Translations under genes and position numbers: made by a program | Assembly (NCBI RefSeq): GCF_030268885.1 | Contig: NZ_BSSA01000002.1 | Coordinates: 372,001 to 436,000 of the forward strand | Source of the DNA: Kitasatospora phosalacinea | GTDB lineage: Bacteria; Actinomycetota; Actinomycetes; Streptomycetales; Streptomycetaceae | Direction: 5' to 3' | Length of the DNA: 64,000 bases | The notes under the pieces: model-generated | The model's database searches: none | What the model was told of the DNA's origin: nothing | What the model saw: the letters and a program-made list of their open reading frames with translations, nothing else | Shown: in pieces, positions 18,701 to 26,557 of the stretch | Layout: every line of letters begins with the position of its first letter | Position numbering within the stretch: the stretch's first letter is position 1

Positions 18701-19042
18701 TACGGTGGCGCGGCCGCGCCGCAGCAGCAGCGGGCCGAGCAGCAGCAGGGTGGTGCGACCGTGCCCGGCGGTGGTGGCGGCGTCGGAACCGGCAGCGTGG
18801 TCGGCCGCGGCGGCGGCCCGCAGCTCGGCGGCCTGATGACCGGTCAGTCCGAGGGCCTCGGCGAGTCGTCGGACGGTGTTCTCGCGGGGCCGCCGTACGC
18901 GTCCGTGTTCGAGGTCGCGCAGGGCCCGGGCGCTGAGCCCGGCGCGGGCGGCGGCGGCCTGCTGGCTGGTTCCGGTGCGGGTGCGCAGCTCGCGGAGCAG
19001 CGGGCCGAAGGCGGGCGGGTCGGCCGCCCCGTGCTCCGTCAT
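15731..19042 (-). CDS. XRE-SARP regulator with NB-ARC and TPR domains (AfsR-like)
   Basis: Large 1103-aa transcription factor. Domains in order: an N-terminal XRE helix-turn-helix (about 11-66, LRELRTRTGTSQQAAAARAG), an OmpR-type winged helix (about 97-190), a bacterial transcriptional activation domain (about 198-343), a Pro/Thr linker, an NB-ARC ATPase with Walker A GPPGVGKTA (425-433) and Walker B LLIVLDDA, and TPR-like helices from about 780. A hexapeptide repeat with DVNRPL-like units occupies about residues 725-775, between NB-ARC and TPR. SARP/BTAD proteins activate secondary-metabolite genes by binding direct repeats. The divergent monooxygenase promoter carries such repeats, so it is the likely target. 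ATG at 19040-19042. Confidence 0.92.
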   Translation of the reverse strand: MTEHGAADPPAFGPLLRELRTRTGTSQQAAAARAGLSARALRDLEHGRVRRPRENTVRRLAEALGLTGHQAAELRAAAAADHAAGSDAATTAGHGRTTLLLLGPLLLRRGRATVPIDSPTLRRLLGLLALTHPAAATRQEITDTLWPDGPPDSQQSLVHTHVSRLRRLLAPDDPRSGVLRTPTGYRLGLPRHRTDLGRFDDLLARTTSLQHAPDPDAAHRDLTRALRYWRGPVLADADPVLRRHPAAVAANERRLRAALLHADTALLLHRSEHAVPLLWELAHTEPLHEGLHARLILTLAADGRQAAALDTYARLRTRLDEELGVTPGPELHDAHLRVLRGHLPHRAPARATTPATPRATTRAPATPSPRLPPPAQLPFLPDQFVGRRRQLRELDALLPAAPASPDALHASPAPAVRTPLVAVVGPPGVGKTALATHWAHGRRDRFPDGQLFADLRGHSHQPAQHSDAVLARFLRALGAPPDRLPADPDEAAALYRTLLADRRLLIVLDDARDAEQVRPLLPGAPGCTVLVTSRNRLTGLLVGHGARRLGLDPLDLTEGSLLLGTVLGPDRVAAEPAAARRLVRACGGLPLALRIAAADLATRGTALADHAPAHPDATLLARLDLADDPHTGLRAAFDRSYRALPAPARHLFRLLGHAPAPGLSTAAVTALAAAELATTPAETTTLLARLADAHLVREHPPGHHHLPGLLHPYAAGVGAGADERRGIDVNPLIEAAQETCRDPLIDVGRPFDVNRPLDVNRHLGVNHLLDLDRPTDDAPPPDHRKLSDRRQLAEAAARVCDAERPTTAQQQGPHPDDITVLGLICWKLGRLPEAAEHFAHAARTVGALKAFDVLDALDGPADREAIARTNLAVVQRALGQPGEAIRGIGEALPVHRRHRNRFSEAVALTCLSSAHTDLGDHATGRLLAHSALTTARAVRNRALEANAQLALGAAHLRARRAAEAATAHREALRLAEAAGDRHPQAAALSGLAAALLDTDPRAALRCAERALGLAREAGFRVLEGNALTVLAHVRTRLGDPHAARSLGADALALHRATGHLPGEARTHLALALAAAALGADADAVRHRREALRVARATGGTPLR
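16728..16863 (-). repeat. 18-bp in-frame minisatellite with TTGACGTCAA cores
   Basis: Ten-base cores fall at 16728, 16746, 16764, 16782, 16800 and 16854, always a multiple of 18 apart. Three are the perfect palindrome TTGACGTCAA, and intermediate positions 16818 and 16836 are degenerate. The coding product is a six-residue repeat (LIDVGR, PFDVNR, PLDVNR, HLGVNH, LLDLDR). Base composition is lower in GC than the flanking gene, as if inserted or expanded recently. Confidence 0.85.
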
Positions 19043-19126
19043 GATGCTCCTCGCCCCCGGTGCAGCCCGCTGCCGCCCTGCCGTCCGCTGCCGCCCTGCC
19101 GCCCGGTGCCGCCCCTGCCGCTCTCA

Positions 19127-19176
19127 GTCGACCGGTGTCGACCGGTGTCGACCGGTGTCGACCGGTGTCGGTCAGT
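19127..19176. promoter_or_regulatory. Five 10-bp direct repeats, probable SARP operator
   Basis: GTCGACCGGT occurs four times without a gap from 19127 to 19166, then a degenerate GTCGGTCAGT. The array lies in the 319-base gap between the divergent SARP gene and the monooxygenase gene. SARP proteins are known to bind direct repeats spaced about one helical turn (commonly 11 bp), so this is a strong operator candidate. The rest of 19043-19361 is GC-rich promoter DNA; GGAGG at 19352-19356 is the monooxygenase ribosome site. Confidence 0.6.
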
Positions 19177-19361
19177 GTCGCCGTAGTGCACCGCGTCGGG
19201 CAAGGCAGGCCGGCGGCGGCCGCCGGGAGCGGCGGGGCGGCCGCCGGGAGCAGGGAGGTGGTGCCCCTGGGAACGGGTGTGCGGCCTGCATATGCTGAGG
19301 CGTCAAGATCGCCGGGGGAACGGTGAGTTAGGGATTCACCACTGACTGTCTGGAGGGCACG

Positions 19362-20651
19362 GTGTCTGTCTGTGTGATCGGTGCGGGTCTGTCGGGGCTG
19401 GCGGCGGCGTACGCGCTGCGCGAGCGCGGGCTGGACTTCGTCTGCCTGGAGAAGTCGCCCGGGGTGGGCGGGATCTGGCGGCGGCCGTCGGCGGGCGAGC
19501 CCGGCCCGGCGTACCAGGCGCTGCACCTGAACAGCGCCAAGCAGCTGACCTGCTTCGAGGCGTTCCCGATGTCCGACGAGCTTCCGCTCTACCCGAGCCA
19601 CCGGGACATGGCGGCGTACCTGCAGGAGTTCGCCGAGTGGGCGGGCCTGCTGCCGCGCGTCGAGTTCGACACCGAGGTGGTGTCGGTGCGTCAGGACGGC
19701 TCCGGGGGATGGACGGTGGTGAGCCGGGACGCCTCGGGGGCGGAGACCCGGCGGGTGTTCGACCAGGTGGTGGTGGCCGCGGGGCACCACAACGTACCGG
19801 CGCTGCCGGACCCGCTGCCGACGGGCGCGGAGTCCTTCACGGGGGCGCTGCTGCACTCCTCGGACTTCATGGACGGCCGGGACTTCGCCGGGCAGCGGGT
19901 GGTCGTGGTGGGCATGGGCGCGTCCGGGGTGGACATCGCGGCGGACCTGTCCCGGTACGCGGCCCGGACGGTCCTCTCGGTGCGCCGGGGCCTGCACGTC
20001 ATCCCCAAGCAGCTGTACGGCATGTCGGTGGACCTGATCGCGGAGGCGCCCTGGTTCACCGCCAAGTCCCTCGAGGAGCAGCGGGAGTTCGTGGAGCAGG
20101 CGCTGGAGGTGGCGCGCGGCCGGATGTCGGACTACGGGCTGCCCGAGCCGGACCACCGGATCTTCTCCTCGGCGGTGACCATCTCGGACGAGATACTGAG
20201 CCGGATCCGGCACGGCGCGGTGCTGCCGAAGCCGGGTGTCGCCTCGTTCGACGGTCCCACCGTCCGTTTCACGGACGGGAGTTCGACGGAGGCGGACGCG
20301 GTGGTGTTCTGCACCGGCTTCGACTGGCGGTTCGGGTTCCTCCCGGACGGGCACCCGGCGGGGGCGGCCGGTCCGGTGCGGCTGTACCGGCGGGTGGTGG
20401 CGCCGGAGCTGCCGGGTCTGCTGTTCCTGGGGCTGATCCGTCCGGTCGGGTCGATCACCCGGCTGGTGGAGGCGCAGGCGCAGTGGGTGGCCCGGCTGCT
20501 GGCGGGGGAGGCGTCCCTGCCCGCGACGGACGTGATGCGGAAGGAGATCGACGGGCACCTGGCCGGCATCGAGCGCCGGTACGGGTTGTCGACGGGCTCC
20601 TCGATCCAGGTGGACGTCGGCTCGTACCTGCGGGACCTGCGGGAGGCGTAG
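19362..20651 (+). CDS. Flavin-containing monooxygenase (FMO family)
   Basis: Predicted FAD/NADPH-dependent N- or S-oxygenase of 429 aa. It has the FAD Rossmann motif [10 protein letters not shown] (7-16), the FMO signature F-x-G-x-x-x-H-x-x-x-F (F159-F169), the NADPH motif GMGASG (184-189), and the late FMO motif CTGFDW. GTG at 19362 is preceded by GGAGG. It is divergent from the SARP regulator and convergent with the prenyltransferase gene. From memory, actinomycetes pair a DMATS prenyltransferase with an FMO to turn tryptophan into a prenylated indole-3-acetonitrile or aldoxime product. Oxidation of an amino acid or indole amine is therefore a reasonable hypothesis. Confidence 0.88.
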   Translation: MSVCVIGAGLSGLAAAYALRERGLDFVCLEKSPGVGGIWRRPSAGEPGPAYQALHLNSAKQLTCFEAFPMSDELPLYPSHRDMAAYLQEFAEWAGLLPRVEFDTEVVSVRQDGSGGWTVVSRDASGAETRRVFDQVVVAAGHHNVPALPDPLPTGAESFTGALLHSSDFMDGRDFAGQRVVVVGMGASGVDIAADLSRYAARTVLSVRRGLHVIPKQLYGMSVDLIAEAPWFTAKSLEEQREFVEQALEVARGRMSDYGLPEPDHRIFSSAVTISDEILSRIRHGAVLPKPGVASFDGPTVRFTDGSSTEADAVVFCTGFDWRFGFLPDGHPAGAAGPVRLYRRVVAPELPGLLFLGLIRPVGSITRLVEAQAQWVARLLAGEASLPATDVMRKEIDGHLAGIERRYGLSTGSSIQVDVGSYLRDLREA

Positions 20652-20666
20652 CCGCGCCGGGGGTGC

Positions 20667-20704
20667 GGAGCCGCCCGCGGGGTGTGGGTGCCACGGGCGG
20701 CTCC
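20667..20704. terminator. Bidirectional hairpin between FMO and prenyltransferase genes
   Basis: GGAGCCGCCCG pairs perfectly with CGGGCGGCTCC across a 16-base loop in the gap between two convergent genes. Confidence 0.7.
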
Positions 20705-20770
20705 GCCCGCGTCCCGTTCGGGGGTGCGGGCACGTGGGCGGCGGTCACAGGGGAGGACGGCCGCCCGGGG

Positions 20771-21991
20771 TCAGCGGATGTTCGGGGGGCGGACCCGGTA
20801 CGCCTCGGAGGAGAGGTACGCGGTGACCCGTGGCGAGCGGCCGTCCTGGTGGGCGAGGGCCAGGTAGGAGATCAGGCCGACGCCGTCCTCCAGCGGGCGC
20901 GGGGTCAGCGCGCCCAGGGCGTCGCGCAGTGCGGCCGGGTCGATGCCGTGGCGGTCGAGGAGTAAGACCGCGCGGTCGAGCACCTCGCCGTCGTGCCGGG
21001 CGTAGTCGCGGACCGGCACGTACATCGTGAACGCCCGGGCGGTGCCGGTGGTGTCGGTGTAGCCGTGGCAGGTCTGGACGGGGCGCAGCGCGAGTCGGGG
21101 GTTGTCGCGGGGAGCGACGCCGGCGGCGGTGCGGAGGAAGGACTCCAGTTCGTCGGGGGTGGGACCGCCCGGCATCCGGCCGAGGGCGCGGGCGCCGGTG
21201 GGGGTGAGGCCGTGGTGGGTGGTGTAGATCTTGAGCCGGGGTTCGGGCCAGTCGCCGAGGTCGAGGGCGAGGAAGAGCAGCTGGTCGCCCTCGGGCAGGT
21301 CGGCCTCGGCGTGGTGGTGGCCGAGTCGGCGCAGGGCGGCGCGGACGGTCCGCTCGGCGTGCTGGGCGCCGTTGGCTGCCGGGTTGAGGTAGGCCTTCAT
21401 CCGGGGGGCGCTGCCGGGGAGCAGCTCCAGGGCGATCCACAGGGAGAAGGCGCCCTGCGGCTCGTCCGGGAGGAACAGGTCGCTGACGGCGTCGAGCTGT
21501 TCGGTGGAGATCCCCCAGTGGCCGGCCAGTCGGTGCAGGGCCCGCTGGGCGAGGAGGCTGCTGTCGGCGGGGGTGCCGAAGCCGCTGGCGGGTTCGAACA
21601 GCACGCGGAGGGTGGGTGCGCGGCCGGGGGAGAAGGAGAGCGAGAACTCGACGGGGGTGTGGTCGTCGGAGAGGAAGGAGGGGAGGACGGGTGGGAGGTT
21701 GAGCGGGCGTTCGGAGACCGGTCCGAGGGCGGCGTTGACGGCGCGGGCGTAGGCGGCGGACTCGGCGGCCCCCAGGCCCGCGAGGTCGCACAGGGCCAGG
21801 AGCTGGCGGGCGGTGTGGGCGCCCACCGTCCTGGTCGTCGGTCTGGACGGGTGGAGGAGCGGTTCTTCGTGTTCGGCGGGTCGGAGGAGAGGACGGGGCG
21901 GACGGCCGCCGCCCCCTCGTACCGGGCCGGGTATCGGCGGGTGCGAGGGGGCGGCGGTCGGAGGCCAGGCGTCCTTGGAGACTCTCTCCAC
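20771..21991 (-). CDS. DMATS-type aromatic prenyltransferase
   Basis: Protein of 406 aa of the ABBA-fold DMATS/CymD/IptA group, which transfers a prenyl group (often dimethylallyl) to tryptophan or other indoles without a DDxxD motif. Supporting segments: VEFSLSFSPGRAPTLRVLFE, PRMKAYLNP, EPRLKIYTTHHGLTP (a basic Lys on a beta strand), and the C-terminal GLISYLALAHQDGRSPRVTAYLSSEAYR. These alternate Arg/Lys and Tyr on strands as expected for diphosphate binding. The N-terminal ~60 residues are Pro/Gly-rich. GTG at 21989-21991 is chosen for a GGAGG 5-9 bases upstream. It lies 118 bases downstream of the conservon P450 on the same strand; the AT-richer gap may hold its own promoter. Confidence 0.85.
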   Translation of the reverse strand: MERVSKDAWPPTAAPSHPPIPGPVRGGGGRPPRPLLRPAEHEEPLLHPSRPTTRTVGAHTARQLLALCDLAGLGAAESAAYARAVNAALGPVSERPLNLPPVLPSFLSDDHTPVEFSLSFSPGRAPTLRVLFEPASGFGTPADSSLLAQRALHRLAGHWGISTEQLDAVSDLFLPDEPQGAFSLWIALELLPGSAPRMKAYLNPAANGAQHAERTVRAALRRLGHHHAEADLPEGDQLLFLALDLGDWPEPRLKIYTTHHGLTPTGARALGRMPGGPTPDELESFLRTAAGVAPRDNPRLALRPVQTCHGYTDTTGTARAFTMYVPVRDYARHDGEVLDRAVLLLDRHGIDPAALRDALGALTPRPLEDGVGLISYLALAHQDGRSPRVTAYLSSEAYRVRPPNIR

Positions 21992-22109
21992 GACACCCTC
22001 CTGTTCTCGGTCAGTGGACAACCGCATGTGGCGGAGGCAATTGCGCAGCTGAATACCCGAGTCGGTCAATGTTCATGCCGTGAAAGGAACATGATTACTG
22101 TTGCAAAGA

Positions 22110-23429
22110 TCACCTGGTGAGCCAGTTGAGGAACTGGCTCCAACGTCCCGTCTTCTCACCGGCCTTGGAGCTTTCCTGACGCGCCGTCGTGTTCTCGGCG
22201 GGAACCGGACGGGCCGCCTCGACCGGGGTGAACCGGGTGGGCAGTGCGACCAGTCCGCGGTTGAACGGGCCCGGACGCCAGCTCAGACTGCTCTCCGGGA
22301 CGGCCAGTTCGATGTCCGGCAGCTTGTTGAACAGGTTCTCGATCGCGGTCATGGCGATCTGCCGCGCCGGGTCCTTGGACGGGCAGGCGTGCGGCCCGGC
22401 GCTCCAGGCCAGGTGCGCCCGGCTGCCGACCTTCCGCTCACTGGCCAGGATCGGGCTGCGGTTGGCGGCGGCGAAGGAGACCAGCATCAGGTCGCCGGCC
22501 TTCAGCTGCTCGCCCGCGAACTCGGTGTCCACCGCCGGGTAGTGCGGGGCGAGGTTCGCCATCGGCGGGTTCTCCCACAGCGTGTCGTCGAGCGCCTCGT
22601 CGATCAGACCGCCCTGGTGGGCGTACGCGTCGTGGGTGAGCAGCCGGTGCAGGGCGGACCCGATGAAGTTGCCCTCCGGGTCGGTGCCCGACAGCAGCAG
22701 GGCGAGCTGGTGGACCATCTCCTCGTCGGAGAGCCGGGCGGAGTGCTGCATCATCCAGGAGGTGACGTCGTCGCCCGGGCGGCTGCGCTTGAGCGCGACC
22801 AGTTCGCCGACGGCGCCGTACAGCACCTCGGCGGCCTGCTCGGCGTTGATGCCGTCGAACATGCCGGAGATGCCGAACAGCACCCGGTCGCCGATGTCGG
22901 CGGGGGCGCCGAACAGTTCGTTGAAGACGAACAGCGGCAGTTGCCGGGCGTAGCTGCTGACCAGGTCGACCGAGCCCCGGTAGTTGAACTGGGCGATCAG
23001 GAAGTCCGACACCTGCTGGGTGACCCGGGACAGGCGGCGGGGGTCGATCCGGGCCATGGTGTCGGTGATCGCCTGGCGCAGCCGCAGGTGCTCGGCTCCG
23101 TCGGCGAACATGGCGTTGGGCCGGTGCATGAGCAGCGGCACCACCGGGCTGTCCATCGGGACGGCGCCCTCGTTGAACTCGCGCCAGCGCCGCCCGTCCT
23201 TGCGGAAGGTGGCGGAGTCCTGCAGCAGTTGCAGGGCGGCCGAGTACTCGGTCACCAGGGTGGCGTTGACCCCGGGGGCGAGTTCGACCGGAGCGGTGGG
23301 GCCGTAGTGCCGCAGGTAGTCGTAGTACGACTGCGGGTTGGCGGCGAACTCCGGCCCGTACAGCGGCACTCGGCCGCCGTGGGCCGGGCACCCGGGCGGG
23401 GGCACCGGGGCGGGGGAGTGAGTGTCCAT
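22110..23429 (-). CDS. cvnE: Conservon cytochrome P450 lacking ExxR (CYP157-like)
   Basis: Protein of 439 aa with P450 topology. The heme-ligand segment WSAGPHACPSKD retains Cys349 but not the flanking glycines. The K-helix, where ExxR is expected, reads DDTLW (281-285), so Glu is Asp and Arg is Trp. The I-helix acid/alcohol pair is also atypical (LLSGTDPEGNF). Streptomyces CYP157 enzymes, usually linked to conservons, are known to lack ExxR, so this is a family trait and not decay. It starts 15 bases after the GTPase gene and ends the conservon operon. Catalysis is uncertain: it may work on the product of the neighbouring prenyltransferase or have a signalling role. Confidence 0.85.
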   Translation of the reverse strand: MDTHSPAPVPPPGCPAHGGRVPLYGPEFAANPQSYYDYLRHYGPTAPVELAPGVNATLVTEYSAALQLLQDSATFRKDGRRWREFNEGAVPMDSPVVPLLMHRPNAMFADGAEHLRLRQAITDTMARIDPRRLSRVTQQVSDFLIAQFNYRGSVDLVSSYARQLPLFVFNELFGAPADIGDRVLFGISGMFDGINAEQAAEVLYGAVGELVALKRSRPGDDVTSWMMQHSARLSDEEMVHQLALLLSGTDPEGNFIGSALHRLLTHDAYAHQGGLIDEALDDTLWENPPMANLAPHYPAVDTEFAGEQLKAGDLMLVSFAAANRSPILASERKVGSRAHLAWSAGPHACPSKDPARQIAMTAIENLFNKLPDIELAVPESSLSWRPGPFNRGLVALPTRFTPVEAARPVPAENTTARQESSKAGEKTGRWSQFLNWLTR

Positions 23430-23444
23430 GGCTGCGTGTTGCTC

Positions 23445-24056
23445 CTAGCTGGCGCGGTCCAGCAAATAGCGGACGAGAGTGGTGAGTGCGGCGGCCGACG
23501 ACTTCTCGTTGCGCGCGTCGCAGGTGACGACCGGGGTTTCGTCGAGCAGGTCGAGGGCCTCCCGCAGCGCCCGTTCGGCGCGCTCCGGGTTGCCGTCGAA
23601 GTGGTTGACGGCGATGGCGTAGTCCAGTCCGTACTGCTCGATCAGGTCGATGACGGGGAAGGAGTCGGCGAGCCGTTCGGGGTCGACCAGGATCAGCGCG
23701 CCGAGCGCGCCGCGGGCCATGTCCTCCCACATCTGGACGAAGCGGGTCTGGCCGGGGGTGCCGAACAGGTACAGCACCACGCGTTCGCTGAGGGTGAGCC
23801 GGCCGAAGTCGAGCGCGACCGTGGTGGTGGTCTTGCCCCGGACGCCCTTGAGGTCGTCGACGGCCTCGGCGGCCTGGGTCATGGTCTCTTCGGTCGACAG
23901 CGGTTCGATCTCGGAGATCGAGCCGATGAAGGTGGTCTTGCCGACGGCGAAGTGGCCGACGACGAGGATCTTCACGGCGGTCTGGGTGGCGCCGCCCGAG
24001 ACGTAGTCGTCGGTGGTCAGCCCGACCCGGTCATCCGAACTTGCGGTGAAGCCCAT
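23445..24056 (-). CDS. cvnD: Conservon GTPase
   Basis: Protein of 203 aa, a small Ras-like GTP-binding protein of the conservon/MglA type. P-loop GHFAVGKTT near residues 34-42, switch II/G3 FGTPGQTRF, and G4 NHFD. ATG at 24054-24056 lies inside the 3' end of cvnC (26-bp overlap), implying translational coupling. In conservons this GTPase is thought to interact with the histidine-kinase-like CvnA and the roadblock protein CvnB at the membrane. Confidence 0.93.
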   Translation of the reverse strand: MGFTASSDDRVGLTTDDYVSGGATQTAVKILVVGHFAVGKTTFIGSISEIEPLSTEETMTQAAEAVDDLKGVRGKTTTTVALDFGRLTLSERVVLYLFGTPGQTRFVQMWEDMARGALGALILVDPERLADSFPVIDLIEQYGLDYAIAVNHFDGNPERAERALREALDLLDETPVVTCDARNEKSSAAALTTLVRYLLDRAS

Positions 24057-24411
24057 TGAGCACCTCCTCCAGAAGGTCCTTGTCGGCGTTCCGGGCCCTC
24101 GGGACCGGCGGTCGGGTCAGCAGGTGGCCGCCCTCGGCGAGGGCTGCCAGGACGATGCGGACCACGCCCAGCGGGAGCCGGGTGTGGCCGGCCACCTCGG
24201 CGACCGACAGGTAGCCGGCCGAACAGATGTCCAGCAGGCGCTGCTCCTCCGGGGTGAGCCGGGCGGGGCGGCGGCCGTCCTGCGGGGCGGCGGTGACCAG
24301 GGTGATCAGGGACAGCTGCTGCTCGTCGGGCAGCTCCCGCCCCTTGGTGATGACGTAGGCGCGGACTAAGTCCGCCGGCTCGAACTCGAAGTCCTCGCCG
24401 CCCGCCCTCAC
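24031..24411 (-). CDS. cvnC: Conservon DUF742 protein
   Basis: Protein of 126 aa. The N-terminal segment FEFEPADLVRAYVITKG and the winged-helix-like middle (EEQRLLDICSAGYLSVAEVAGH, LPLGVVRIVLAALAEGG) are typical of DUF742, the third conservon protein. GTG start at 24409-24411 overlaps the cvnB stop by 4 bases. It has a possible DNA- or protein-binding fold; the exact role is not established. Confidence 0.92.
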   Translation of the reverse strand: MRAGGEDFEFEPADLVRAYVITKGRELPDEQQLSLITLVTAAPQDGRRPARLTPEEQRLLDICSAGYLSVAEVAGHTRLPLGVVRIVLAALAEGGHLLTRPPVPRARNADKDLLEEVLNGLHRKFG

Positions 24412-24809
24412 CGGCGCGCCCCGATGTCCTCGCGGGGCGGCGCGGCGAGGAACTTGCCGAGCTGGCCCACGAGTTGCTGCATCCGGAAGGTGATGTCCTG
24501 CATGTCGACGTCCGGCAGCGCAGACACGCCCAGGTAGGCGCCGTCACCGGCGGAGATCAGGAACACCCAGCCGCCGTCGAACTCGACCAGGGTCTGCTGC
24601 CAGCGCTGCGTCGGGTTGTCGCAGAAGAAGCCGAGCGAGCGGGAGAGCGACTGCACGCCGCTCATCGCGGCGGCCACCCGGTCCGCGTTGTCCTTGTCGA
24701 TGTCCCTGGTGCGGGCCATCAGCAGGCCGTCGGCGGAGATGAGGACCGCGTGCAGGGCACCCGGGATCTCCAGCGCGCTGTCGAGCATCCAAGACAGATC
24801 GTCGTTCAC
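24408..24809 (-). CDS. cvnB: Conservon roadblock/LC7 protein
   Basis: Protein of 133 aa with the roadblock/LC7 fold pattern: LDSALEIPGALHAVLISADGLLMA at the start, a central helix, and GGWVFLISAGDGAYLGVSA strands. Roadblock proteins regulate small GTPases, here CvnD. Its ATG (24807-24809) overlaps the cvnA stop by 4 bases and its stop overlaps cvnC by 4, so the order A-B-C-D-E is a single translationally coupled operon. Confidence 0.93.
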   Translation of the reverse strand: MNDDLSWMLDSALEIPGALHAVLISADGLLMARTRDIDKDNADRVAAAMSGVQSLSRSLGFFCDNPTQRWQQTLVEFDGGWVFLISAGDGAYLGVSALPDVDMQDITFRMQQLVGQLGKFLAAPPREDIGARR

Positions 24810-26065
24810 GAGAACTCATGCCCTTCACTGCTTGCACCGCGGGTGCTGGTCGTCTGGTTCGCGTCGTCCCGCTGGATGGCGCGACCGGACCTGGTGCCGC
24901 GCTGGAAAGCCCCCAGGATCGCCGCGGTCTGCTCCCCGGAGCGGGTGGCGGAGGCGGCGGGCGCTGCGGGCGCGCCGTAGGGGGCGGATTCGGTGGGCGG
25001 GACGATCGCCATCGGCCGCTTGCGGCGGCGGATCGGCAGACCGTCCTCGGTGGAGCCGTACGACTCGACCGCCGGGGCGGGGGCCGCGGCGGCGGGGAGC
25101 GCGGCCGGCTGCGCCGCCGGCCGGGCCAGAGGGGCGGGCGCCGGAGCCGGAACCCGTTCGGCCACCGGGGCGGACGCGGCGGGCGGCTGGGTGCGCCGCT
25201 CGGGCATGCCGGTCAGCAGCTCGTGCGGCAGCAGCAGCACGGAGCGGACGCCGCCGTACGGGGAGGCGGAGTCCACCGAGACCTCGAAGCCGAAGCGCTC
25301 GGAGAGCACGCCGATCACGGCGAGGCCGAACTGCGGCGGGTTGCCGAGGCCGCCGACGCCGCTGACCCGTTCGGTCGTCAGGAGCCGCTGGGCACGGGCC
25401 CGTTCCTCGTCGTTCATGCCGACGCCGGCGTCGTCCACCACGATCACCACGCCCTTGGGCACGGTGCGGATGTTGATCTCGACGACGGTGTCGGGGCTGG
25501 AGTACGAGGTCGCGTTGTCGAGCAGTTCGGCCAGCGCCAGGGCGACCGGTTCCACCACGCGGCTGGAGACGCCGAAGTCCACCTGGGAGAGGATCTCCAC
25601 CCGGCGGTAGTGGCGGATGCGGCCCTGGGCGGAGCGCACCACGTCGTACACCGAGGCGACGTCGCGGTGGCGGCCGAGCCAGCCGCCGCACAGGACGGCG
25701 ATGGACTGGGCGCGGCGGCCGAACTGGGAGTTGGTGTGGTCGACCTCCAGCAGGTCCTGCAGGATCACCGACTCGCCGTACTTGTCCTGCAGCCGGGAGA
25801 GGATCAACTGCTGTTCCGCAGCGAGGCCCTGGAGCGTCCGCATGGCGGACTTCAATACCGTTTTGGTTGCTTCGTCCGCTTGTTCCTGAGCGGAGGCGAC
25901 CGACTGCGTATAGTGGTGCTCCAGGTCGGTGTAGTGCTCCCGGAGCCCGCTGATCTCCTGCCGGAGTGCCGCGGCTGCCTTGCGCTGGCGGACCACGACG
26001 AGGACCGCGGCGGCCAGGACGAGGAAGAGAACCCAGAGCAACGGGTTCGCTGTGTATTTCGTCAT
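24806..26065 (-). CDS. cvnA: Conservon sensor-kinase-like membrane ATPase
   Basis: Protein of 419 aa. One N-terminal transmembrane helix (about 8-25, LLWVLFLVLAAAVLVVV), a coiled-coil linker, then a GHKL ATPase with N-box ELLDNATSYSSP, G1 DDAGVGM and G2 GLGNPPQFGLAV. No phospho-accepting His box is evident, as in other CvnA proteins. The C-terminal ~90 residues are Pro/Ala-rich. ATG at 26063-26065 (MTKYTANPLL) has GAAGAG 8-13 bases upstream; the longer frame to 26218 adds a non-homologous tail. It is the first gene of the conservon and probably the membrane sensor. Confidence 0.9.
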   Translation of the reverse strand: MTKYTANPLLWVLFLVLAAAVLVVVRQRKAAAALRQEISGLREHYTDLEHHYTQSVASAQEQADEATKTVLKSAMRTLQGLAAEQQLILSRLQDKYGESVILQDLLEVDHTNSQFGRRAQSIAVLCGGWLGRHRDVASVYDVVRSAQGRIRHYRRVEILSQVDFGVSSRVVEPVALALAELLDNATSYSSPDTVVEINIRTVPKGVVIVVDDAGVGMNDEERARAQRLLTTERVSGVGGLGNPPQFGLAVIGVLSERFGFEVSVDSASPYGGVRSVLLLPHELLTGMPERRTQPPAASAPVAERVPAPAPAPLARPAAQPAALPAAAAPAPAVESYGSTEDGLPIRRRKRPMAIVPPTESAPYGAPAAPAASATRSGEQTAAILGAFQRGTRSGRAIQRDDANQTTSTRGASSEGHEFS

Positions 26066-26557
26066 AAGACTCTCTTCAGGCGACTGGCGGCCGACTGCTG
26101 AATCCCCGTCATCGCAGGGTGAACCCGCCGCTCCCCCAAGCGGGATGATCGTATCATCGGGCGAACAGGTGAACGATCGTCCACGTGAATGTGAAGATCC
26201 GTCTCCTCCGGCGTGCACAAGGGTAGTTGGAACCCCAGGTCAGTGCCCTGATCGGACGTCAGTCCGATCCGCCGCTACACCGCCCCGGCCACCGCACCGC
26301 CTCCGACCGGGCCTTTTATCACAGGACGCGCCGTCTGGCGGAGCTCGACACGCCGGTTCCCGGATTTTCCGACGAAGCGTCAAGGAGCGCGCCGCTGCCC
26401 TGCTAAGGGGGGCCGGATGGGAAGAACGTCACACCGCGCAACCCGCCGTTAAGGTGCGGACACCCGGCACACCCCCTGCTCCCCCGCCGGGCACCGCTTC
26501 TCCACGGAATCCGGCGCCTGTGCGCACCGCGCGCACGGGCGCCGGACCCGGCCCCGC
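26066..26557 (-). promoter_or_regulatory. Conservon promoter region and proS downstream gap
   Basis: 492 bases without a gene. Bases 26100-26220 are AT-richer and contain a near-palindrome, GATGAT-CGT-ATCATC (26144-26158), about 80 bases before cvnA. It is a candidate regulator site in the conservon promoter, but I have no match to a known operator. The far end (26511-26545) holds the proS terminator. Confidence 0.4.
26511..26545 (-). terminator. proS terminator hairpin
   Basis: CCGGCGCC with an inner GTGCGC pairs with GCGCAC and GGCGCCGG, giving a nearly continuous 14-bp stem just downstream of the proS stop. Confidence 0.65.

Noticed and set aside
19127..19176. Plasmid-type replication iterons
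   Set aside because: No replication gene or AT-rich origin nearby; divergent promoter position beside a SARP gene favours regulation.
16860..20558. 1232-codon minus-strand frame across the SARP gene and FMO antisense
   Set aside because: Arg/Pro-rich shadow of the SARP frame and antisense of the FMO gene; both real genes have full domain signatures in other frames.
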